Positions 8,100 through 14,375 of a DNA stretch of 22,050 bases are shown piece by piece; position 1 is the first letter of the stretch; every line of letters starts with the position of its first letter. The notes below the pieces were generated by a model that saw nothing but the letters and a program-made list of their open reading frames with translations, was not told the DNA's origin and did no database searches. The translations under genes and the position numbers were made by a program. The DNA comes from Bacteroidales bacterium M5 (GTDB lineage: Bacteria > Bacteroidota > Bacteroidia > Bacteroidales > Muribaculaceae): assembly GCA_001689535.1 (NCBI GenBank), contig LUJP01000005.1, forward strand, positions 1-22,050, given 5' to 3'.

Positions 8100-9506
8100 T
8101 CAGAAGAGTGAGAGCTGTTTGTCGTCGTCGAGCTGACGTGTCTGGCGCGTTCTGGGCTCCTTGTAGCCGAACTGCTCCTCAACCTCAGGGTCTTTTTTCA
8201 ACGGCACCGGATCGGGGGCCACGAACCAGTCTGTATTGTCCATCAGGTCGTCGATGGCCGATATTTTCGATTCCTTTATCTCGGGGATTTCCGGCTCTGC
8301 GGGGGCGGCAGTAAGAGCTGGCGCGGAGTAAGAAGGATTTGTGTCTACGAGAGTCTGGTTGCCCCTCAGCATGTTTATCTCCTGACGGAGCGTGTGCTCC
8401 ACATCGGCGTGGGTGCGAAGATTTGTCTCGATGGTCGAGCGCAGCGACTCGGTGAGCGATGATGCTTCATCGAGAAGGCTGTTTTTCTCGTCAAGAGCCT
8501 TCTCCAGTCCGGCAATCCGTTTTTCGGCGGCTTTTAGCGAAGAGGATAACTGGGATATGCGGGCATCTTTCTTTTTCTTGACGTGCTCAAAATCGGCTAT
8601 ATGCGAGTCGATGATTTCCACGCTTTTCTGCATCTCTGCTTCCATCTCGTCGCGCTCTTTCCGGTTTTGAGCAAGTTCGTCTTCGAGTTCCTTGCAGCGT
8701 GTGCGCAGCGACTCGGCCTCAGTATTGATTTTTTCCAGAGCGGCCTTGGTCTCGGCGAGTTCTTTGGCGGTCTCGGTGTCTGCCGCAGTGTCGGATGAGG
8801 ATGTATCGATGCCACGTAACACTCCCGATGCGCGGAGCTTGTTGGCCATCGATCGGTTCTCGATCTGGAACTGCTCTTTTTCAGCTTCAAGTGCTGCCAC
8901 CTGGCTTTCAAGGTCGTGCACGCGGTCGGAGAGAGCGCGTTTCTGGCGAGCCTCGCTCAGCTGTGCATTCTGGAAATCCTCACTCCGCCGCTTTATGGAG
9001 GCATACTGTTTCTTGAGGCTGTCGAGGTCGGCGGAGAGGCGGCTGCGTTCTGCCTGCCACTGGCGGCGTCCCGCCTCGCGGGCCTGAATGGTGGCGTGGT
9101 TCAGTGCTTCCCGCAGGGAGCTGTCGATATGCTCTGTTATGTATCGGCGCTGGGCTTCGGTATCGAGACATTGCTTCACGAAATCGGGCTGTATGCTGTT
9201 GAACAGCTCCACCACGCAGTCGAAGGCCTTTGAAGCCAGGGCATCGGTGTCGGCTCCATTGTCAGCGGTCTCGGGCTGATTTCCGGGTGCATCCGTAGTT
9301 TCGGCCTGCGGCACGGATTCCTGCTTTTTTGCGGAATTGGACGCTCCGGTTTCTTCTGCACGGGTGGGCAACGTCAGGTCGAGCTGCGGACGCCCCGTGT
9401 CATCGGCGTTTTCCGTCTGGTCGGCATCGTCGCTGTCTACGTCGTTTTCGTCGTCATAAGTGTCGGGAAATCCGAGCGCTTTCTTGAAAGAGTTGAATAT
9501 TGACAT
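8100..9506 (-). CDS. Coiled-coil protein with C-terminal clamp-binding-like motif
   Basis: A 468-residue cytoplasmic protein with no signal peptide. It opens with MSIFNSFKKALGF and then a very acidic disordered stretch (about residues 16-90). A short globular helical region follows (about 90-140, with CVVELFNSIQPDFVKQCL), then a long coiled coil, about residues 140-395, with dense heptads of Leu, Ala, Glu, Lys and Arg. A short tail contains DWFVAPDP and EEQFGYKEP and ends in QLSLF at the very last residues. QLSLF matches the bacterial beta-sliding-clamp binding consensus QL[SD]LF, and a free C-terminus is a usual place for it. The gene starts 6 bp after the stop of the receiver/ATP-grasp gene, so the two are almost certainly co-transcribed. 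No known protein family name can be assigned. Tethering to the replication clamp is an inference from the motif alone. Confidence 0.8.
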   Translation of the reverse strand: MSIFNSFKKALGFPDTYDDENDVDSDDADQTENADDTGRPQLDLTLPTRAEETGASNSAKKQESVPQAETTDAPGNQPETADNGADTDALASKAFDCVVELFNSIQPDFVKQCLDTEAQRRYITEHIDSSLREALNHATIQAREAGRRQWQAERSRLSADLDSLKKQYASIKRRSEDFQNAQLSEARQKRALSDRVHDLESQVAALEAEKEQFQIENRSMANKLRASGVLRGIDTSSSDTAADTETAKELAETKAALEKINTEAESLRTRCKELEDELAQNRKERDEMEAEMQKSVEIIDSHIADFEHVKKKKDARISQLSSSLKAAEKRIAGLEKALDEKNSLLDEASSLTESLRSTIETNLRTHADVEHTLRQEINMLRGNQTLVDTNPSYSAPALTAAPAEPEIPEIKESKISAIDDLMDNTDWFVAPDPVPLKKDPEVEEQFGYKEPRTRQTRQLDDDKQLSLF

Positions 9507-9512
9507 GGCTTG

Positions 9513-12494
9513 TTAAGGATTCGGGTTATTGGATGAGGCATCCGGTTTGGCCACGACGCCGTGGCGTTTCTTGCCGTCGATGCCTATGATGAGCGGAGCC
9601 GGGAAGCGCACCACTCTCACGGCTTCCGACTCATAGACCGCCGGCATGGCGTCCAGAGTGGCCACGTCGTAGAATCCGTGACCGGCCGAAGTGTCGATGG
9701 TGAAATATCCTACTCCAAAAGAAGTGAGATTCTGGAAGAAGTGCGTGCCCTGGCTCGGTTCGACCCTGTAGGTGGTGATGGCTGATTCCACTATCAGTCG
9801 AGCGCCCGAAATCTGAGGCCATTTCACGGGTATGCCGAGGGCGGTGTCGCTCGAGCCCCATCGTCCCGGGCCTATCAGGATATACGGCACGGAGTCTTCC
9901 ACCAGCCGGCGGTTGATTTTTTCAATCTCGCGGGCTGTGAGTCCGTTGTTGGAGGAGTTGAAGCTTTCGGGACGCACGTAGACCACCGTGTCAACATTGT
10001 CGGTGGTTCCGTGGCCCAGTGCGGTGTCGCTGCGAAGGAGCAATGCGGAGTCGGGAAGATCGAGCAGCGTGGGATCCACAAGGTTTTTCGGGTCGACTGT
10101 GGGGCGTATCTGCAGCCAGTAGATGTGGTCGCGGTTCTGGGTGCCTTTGGCCATATTGATGGTGCCGGCGAATTCTATCTCCACCGGACGGCACATTTCG
10201 CGCTGGCCCGTAGAAAGCATGAAGTCGAGCGCCATGGCAAGTGGAAACACGTCGTGCTTGAGAATGTTGTTGAATGTCACCACCTTGCGTCCGAGGCCGA
10301 AATCGGTGTCGCGCAGTATATTGTCGCGGGCGTCGTAAGTCGATACCATGTATTTAAGGGCTCCGCTCTCGGCAATGTCCTGCACGCGTCGGCGCGCAAT
10401 GTTGAAGCCGTCGTCCACGCGGAAGTCATCCACGGCGCTCATGTCGAGGGCATACATCCGCGTCTGGGTGTCGCGCAGGGCAAGCTCCAGTTCCGATGTC
10501 TGCAGGGCCGACGCCGGATGCCGCGGGGAGAACCGCAGGCTCAGGCCGCCGTCCACAATATATTTTCCGAGACCCACGGCCACTTCGGCCACACCGTCGT
10601 CGGAATGCTCGTCGCCGAGCGGATAGAAGTTGAGCGAGCGGCCCACTCCCGAAAACGACGGGAAATAAAGGTCGCCGTGCTGCTCTCCCACCACTTCCTG
10701 GATTATCACGGCCATTTTTTCCTGGTCGATCAGATTGGATGTGGCGGTCATATAGGCTTTGCTGTCGGTGTAGAACACCGAGGCGTATACGCTTTTTATC
10801 GCGTCGCACAGCATGCGGAGCATCCGGGCGTTATCGTCCAGATGCGGTATCATATATGTGGAATAGATGCCGGCGAAAGGCTGGTAGTGCGAGTCCTCCA
10901 GAAGGCTGGAGCTTCGGATGGCCAGGGGAGTGTCCACCACCTCAAACAGCGCCAGGAAATCGTCAATCAGCCGTTCAGGCAGTTTTGCCTTGAGGAAGGC
11001 ATCGAGTATAGTGGCATTGTCGGCATCGGACAGCGCTATCGGATAGAGATTGTTGGTGGCCATGAACTCATCGAAAATGTCGGTGCACAGCACCACCGTG
11101 CGCGGTATGGTTATGGTCACGCCGTAGAAGTTGTCGCAGATTGGGTTGCGCTTTATGATCTGGTCGATGAACGCCAGGCCGCGGCCTTTGCCGCCGAGCG
11201 ACCCCTCGCCGATGCGGGCGAAACTGGAGTAATGGTCAAACCGGTCTTTGCGGAACACGGCCACTACTCCGCGGTTTTTCATCTTGCGGTACTTCACTAT
11301 GAGGTCGAAGAAGAGCTGGCGCACCGCCGGTACCTCCTCGAGGGTGTAGAAGCGGTGGGTCTTTATCACGTCAGCTATCGGGAACAGTGCGCGCGAGTAG
11401 AGCCAGCGCGATATGTCGTTGGACGATGCGTGGTGCAGCAGGGCTTTTGCCGGAATATCGAATATATGATATTGCAGGTCTTTCAGCGAGCGCAGGCGCA
11501 GTTCTTTTCCGGTCTCGGGGTCGGTCATCACGAAGTCTCCGAACGAGAATTCGGAGCTCATGGCCTTGGTGAGGTCAACGGGAAGCTTCTTTGAATTCTT
11601 GTCGAGGAATACGCAGTTGAGCTTTTCGGCGGCGGCGCGGTTGTCGGCTTCCGACGATTCGATTATCACTGGCAGCCACGGATCTTTCTCACGCAGAAAT
11701 TCGGCGAAGCGCAGTCCTGCCACGGGGTCTTTGGCGCCTTCGCGCATGAATGATACGTCGGATATGACTCCGAGCAGGTTCTGGCCGAAGCGTTCGTACA
11801 GCTCCATGGCTTCCTCGTAGGTGCGCGCCAGCATCACTTTGGGGCGTCCGCGCATGCGAAGCATCTGCTCGTGTTCGTTGAGCGCTTCTGTCGATGACTC
11901 GAACGACTGTTTGAGCAGTGTCTTGTAGATATGGGGAAGTACCGATGAATAGAATCTCACGGAATCCTCCACGAGCATGATCATCTGCACGCCCACTTCG
12001 TTAATGTCGTTGTCGGCGTTCAGGAAGTCCTCGAGAAGTTTTATTATGGCAAGGAGCAGATCCACGTTGCCGAGCCAGCTGAACACGTAGTCTACGGCCG
12101 AGAGGTCCTCGTTGGCAAGACGGCGCGACACTTCCTTGGAGAATGGAGTCAGCACCACTATAGGCATTTTGGGCGCAATCTCGCGGATACGGGCCGCTCC
12201 GCGCAGGGTCTCGCTGACGTCGCTGCCGGGCATCAGTATCACCAGTCCGAAGTGTTTCTCGCGCAGACGGTCCATGGCGTCGTCGATTGTCGACACGCGG
12301 GTGACGCGCGGCGGCGAACTCAGGTTGAGTGCAACATACTCGAAATAGAGCTGCTCCTCTATGCGGCCGTCCTCCTCCATCATGAAGGCATCGTAGGGCG
12401 AGGCCACAAGCAGGACATTAAACACCCTGCGCTGCATCAGATCCTGAAATGCAGTGTCTTTTAGGTAAAGCTGGCTGAGAGCGTCTTCGTTCAT
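9513..12494 (-). CDS. Double receiver / PPDK_N (PEP-synthase-type ATP-grasp) fusion protein
   Basis: A 993-residue protein. Residues about 24-160 form a receiver-like domain without an obvious phospho-acceptor (VILMPGSD in the usual place). Residues about 170-315 form a second receiver with LVEDS (Glu176, Asp177), ISDVSF (Asp246, the likely acceptor) and LDKN (Lys299). Residues about 425-800 match the nucleotide-binding N-terminal domain of pyruvate phosphate dikinase and PEP synthase: IGEGSLGGKGRGL, AIRSSSLLED, VEIEFAG and YWLQIRP. The phosphohistidine swivel domain and the PEP/pyruvate barrel are missing. Instead there is a C-terminal region with GPGRWGSSDTALG. It therefore cannot be a complete PEP synthase and looks like a signalling or phosphotransfer protein. 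Similar fusions occur in Bacteroidetes, with unclear function. The ATG at 12494 lies downstream of a predicted promoter; an alternative ATG at 12539 would coincide with the predicted transcription start. Confidence 0.86.
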   Translation of the reverse strand: MNEDALSQLYLKDTAFQDLMQRRVFNVLLVASPYDAFMMEEDGRIEEQLYFEYVALNLSSPPRVTRVSTIDDAMDRLREKHFGLVILMPGSDVSETLRGAARIREIAPKMPIVVLTPFSKEVSRRLANEDLSAVDYVFSWLGNVDLLLAIIKLLEDFLNADNDINEVGVQMIMLVEDSVRFYSSVLPHIYKTLLKQSFESSTEALNEHEQMLRMRGRPKVMLARTYEEAMELYERFGQNLLGVISDVSFMREGAKDPVAGLRFAEFLREKDPWLPVIIESSEADNRAAAEKLNCVFLDKNSKKLPVDLTKAMSSEFSFGDFVMTDPETGKELRLRSLKDLQYHIFDIPAKALLHHASSNDISRWLYSRALFPIADVIKTHRFYTLEEVPAVRQLFFDLIVKYRKMKNRGVVAVFRKDRFDHYSSFARIGEGSLGGKGRGLAFIDQIIKRNPICDNFYGVTITIPRTVVLCTDIFDEFMATNNLYPIALSDADNATILDAFLKAKLPERLIDDFLALFEVVDTPLAIRSSSLLEDSHYQPFAGIYSTYMIPHLDDNARMLRMLCDAIKSVYASVFYTDSKAYMTATSNLIDQEKMAVIIQEVVGEQHGDLYFPSFSGVGRSLNFYPLGDEHSDDGVAEVAVGLGKYIVDGGLSLRFSPRHPASALQTSELELALRDTQTRMYALDMSAVDDFRVDDGFNIARRRVQDIAESGALKYMVSTYDARDNILRDTDFGLGRKVVTFNNILKHDVFPLAMALDFMLSTGQREMCRPVEIEFAGTINMAKGTQNRDHIYWLQIRPTVDPKNLVDPTLLDLPDSALLLRSDTALGHGTTDNVDTVVYVRPESFNSSNNGLTAREIEKINRRLVEDSVPYILIGPGRWGSSDTALGIPVKWPQISGARLIVESAITTYRVEPSQGTHFFQNLTSFGVGYFTIDTSAGHGFYDVATLDAMPAVYESEAVRVVRFPAPLIIGIDGKKRHGVVAKPDASSNNPNP

Positions 12495-12543
12495 TGTGTC
12501 CGCTATGGTCCGGCTGCGAAACAGACGGCAGGTTATCAACTAA

Positions 12544-12551
12544 CAAAGATA
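12544..12551 (-). promoter_or_regulatory. Promoter -7 element for the receiver/ATP-grasp operon
   Basis: The minus strand reads TATCTTTG, an exact match to TAnnTTTG, about 50 bp upstream of the ATG at 12494. No convincing TTTG lies 19-21 bp further upstream, so the -33 element is weak or absent. Confidence 0.45.
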
Positions 12552-12610
12552 AACCAAAAAATTGACATTCACCTTTCGCCGCTCCAATTTTCACAGCATT
12601 GCCACATCCA

Positions 12611-12645
12611 GACTTTCCCTCCGGGACCTTTCCGGACGGAAAGTC
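12611..12645. repeat. Near-perfect 35 bp dyad between trxB terminator and next promoter
   Basis: GACTTTCC (12611-12618) pairs with GGAAAGTC (12638-12645). Inside that, after a single C/C mismatch, TCCGG pairs with CCGGA around a 7 nt loop. This gives 13 base pairs. No T-rich tract follows on either strand, so it does not look like a standard intrinsic terminator. It lies downstream of the trxB terminator and about 60 bp upstream of the predicted promoter at 12544. It could be a second transcript-end stem or a protein-binding palindrome. Confidence 0.6.
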
Positions 12646-12646
12646 C

Positions 12647-12687
12647 AATAAAAGAAACGGTGTGACAGGCCTCAGCCCGTCACACCG
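12647..12687 (-). terminator. Intrinsic terminator after trxB
   Basis: On the minus strand, CGGTGTGAC pairs with GTCACACCG (nine base pairs, 12687-12658). A further inner GGC/GCC pairing surrounds a short loop. The U-rich run GTTTCTTTTATT follows directly. It starts about 30 bp after the trxB stop and marks the end of the DedA-rpe-ftsK-lolA-trxB unit. Confidence 0.85.
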
Positions 12688-12715
12688 CCGTGTATCGTAG
12701 AGTCTCGTTTCGAAA

Positions 12716-13657
12716 TCAGGCGTGTTCAGTGATGAAGCGCTCAGCGTCGAGAGCCGCGCGGCATCCGGTGCCGGCGGCGGTTATGGCCTGGCGGTAGCTG
12801 GGGTCGGCTACGTCGCCGGCGGCGAATACGCCTTCCACGTTTGTGGCCTGGGAGCCGTTGAACGTCTTGATATAACCGGCTTCGTCAAGCTCGAGCTGGC
12901 CGTTGAGGAAATCGGTATTGGGACGGTGGCCGATGGCCAGGAAGAAACCGTCGATGGGCAGATCGGTGTGCTGCTCTATATCAGTGCCGAGGTTTTCCAC
13001 AAGGTGTGCGCCTTCCAGAAATTCCTCTCCGTAGAGACCGGTGGTGTTGGTGTTGAACAGCACGGTGATGTTGGGTTTCTCAAGCACTCGCTTCTGCATC
13101 ACTTTCGACGCACGGAGATAGTTTTTGCGCACAATCAGGAACACCTGCGAGGCGAGATTGCTCAGATATAGGGCTTCCTCGCATGCGGTGTCGCCGCCGC
13201 CCACAACGGCCACGCGTTTCTTGCGGTAGAAGAAACCGTCGCATGTGGCGCAGGCCGACACGCCCATACCCATGTATTTCTTTTCGTCGGGCAGCCCGAG
13301 GTATTTGGCTGAGGCGCCGGTGGAGATTATCACGGTGTCGGCTATTATGGTGGTGTCATCATCGGCTTCAGCCCGGAAGGGACGTGAAGAGAGGTCGATT
13401 TTGCGTATGATGCCGTCGCGCACGTCGGCGCCGAAGCGCATGGCCTGGCGTCGGAGGTCTTCCATCATTTCCGGACCGGTAGTTCCTTCGGGATAGCCGG
13501 GGAAGTTCTCGATTTCGGTGGTGGTAGTGAGCTGTCCGCCGGGCTGATGGCCCTCGTAGAGCACGGGCGAGAGGTTGGCACGCGAGGTGTATATTGCCGC
13601 CGTGTATCCGGCGGGACCGGAGCCTACAATGAGGCATTTGGTTGTAATTTCTTTCAT
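12716..13657 (-). CDS. trxB: Thioredoxin reductase
   Basis: A flavoenzyme that passes electrons from NADPH through FAD to thioredoxin in the cytoplasm. The 313-residue length is standard. The FAD-binding motif GSGPAG is at residues 12-17. The redox-active pair lies in CATC (Cys136, Cys139), and the second dinucleotide-binding motif GGGDTACEEA starts at 153. Its basic partner region, RKNYLRASK, replaces the usual HRR-x-x-x-RA and still offers arginines for the NADPH phosphate. The C-terminal FAD motif GVFAAGDV lies near residues 276-283. All key residues are intact. The gene is the last of its cluster, 51 bp after the lolA-like gene, with a strong terminator behind it. No thioredoxin gene is in the window. 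Confidence 0.97.
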   Translation of the reverse strand: MKEITTKCLIVGSGPAGYTAAIYTSRANLSPVLYEGHQPGGQLTTTTEIENFPGYPEGTTGPEMMEDLRRQAMRFGADVRDGIIRKIDLSSRPFRAEADDDTTIIADTVIISTGASAKYLGLPDEKKYMGMGVSACATCDGFFYRKKRVAVVGGGDTACEEALYLSNLASQVFLIVRKNYLRASKVMQKRVLEKPNITVLFNTNTTGLYGEEFLEGAHLVENLGTDIEQHTDLPIDGFFLAIGHRPNTDFLNGQLELDEAGYIKTFNGSQATNVEGVFAAGDVADPSYRQAITAAGTGCRAALDAERFITEHA

Positions 13658-13708
13658 TGAATTATGGCGTTTAGATTTTAGATTTCTATGTTATGGAGTG
13701 GCCCTGTG

Positions 13709-14326
13709 TCAGCGCAGATCGTTGACACTCACGCCGGGATGGGAGCCGGTGTTGAAGCGGAAATCGGCCGCGGTCATGGCTTTGCCGGTTTTCACGCTTC
13801 CGAGGTTGATGGTTACGTGTCCGGAAGGCCCGGTGAGTTCGATGCGCGAGGGAAGCAGCGTGGCGGAGGCGAGTGTGAGCACTGCCTGAGTGATGGATGC
13901 TTTCGGGTCGCGCGAGGTGAGGCGGATCACGGTCTGGGATTTGTCGCTTTTTACGGTTGATGCGTTGTAGTTCGTGCGGAACGAGCTGATGATCTCAAAC
14001 GGATTTATCTGAAGCAGTTCGTCGGGCGTGGGCTCGCTTATGGTGACTTCGCGGTCGGCAGGTACGTAGGTCCATTGGGTCTTGCCGTCGAACCACGTGG
14101 ACATTTCAGGGGAGGATATGCGGAATCGCTGTCCCGATACCACAATGTTGCCGGCCACGTTGCCTGAGGGGGATGTGACAGTGTAGGCGGCGCTGACTGA
14201 CGGAGCCTTTGAGAAGCGCTGGGCGGCAACGTCAAGAGTCCGTGCGGCGTTGTCGGCAGCGGCAAGCGCAGCAGGCAACGTGAGAACCGCCAGAGCGGCG
14301 AAGAGGATTGAAATTAGTCGTTTCAT
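13709..14326 (-). CDS. LolA-like outer-membrane lipoprotein carrier
   Basis: A 205-residue periplasmic protein with a signal peptide (MKRLISILFAALAVLTLPAA, then an ALAAA cleavage site). The mature part fits the LolA/LolB-like half-barrel. It shows the pattern SVSAAYTVTSPSG, the strand GQRFRISSPEMSTWFDGKTQWTYV typical of LolA, then EVTISEPTPDELLQINPFEI, and ends in NLGSVKTGKAMTAADFRFN. LolA shuttles lipoproteins from the inner-membrane LolCDE complex to the outer membrane, and its family motif 'fdGktlw.ydpd...vtv' is clearly present. The ATG at 14326 gives the signal peptide; the frame upstream to 14368 does not add a plausible leader. The position between ftsK and trxB (gaps of 49 and 51 bp) suggests housekeeping expression. 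I am confident of the family; that this is the main LolA of the cell is likely but not proven. Confidence 0.87.
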   Translation of the reverse strand: MKRLISILFAALAVLTLPAALAAADNAARTLDVAAQRFSKAPSVSAAYTVTSPSGNVAGNIVVSGQRFRISSPEMSTWFDGKTQWTYVPADREVTISEPTPDELLQINPFEIISSFRTNYNASTVKSDKSQTVIRLTSRDPKASITQAVLTLASATLLPSRIELTGPSGHVTINLGSVKTGKAMTAADFRFNTGSHPGVSVNDLR

Positions 14327-14375
14327 GAAGTTATAACATTGCGCGGGAGCTGATGGTTGACTCGGCATTGCCGGA

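Noticed and set aside
8045..8182. N-terminal extension of dipeptidyl peptidase IV by 46 residues
   Set aside because: It overlaps the preceding coiled-coil gene, is Ser/Thr/His/Arg-rich and would bury a clear signal peptide that starts at 8044.
10011..11594. Long open frame (527 codons) on the plus strand opposite the receiver/ATP-grasp gene
   Set aside because: It has no recognisable domain and a His/Val/Gly-rich composition typical of the antisense of a GC-rich gene. The minus-strand frame has clear family motifs throughout.
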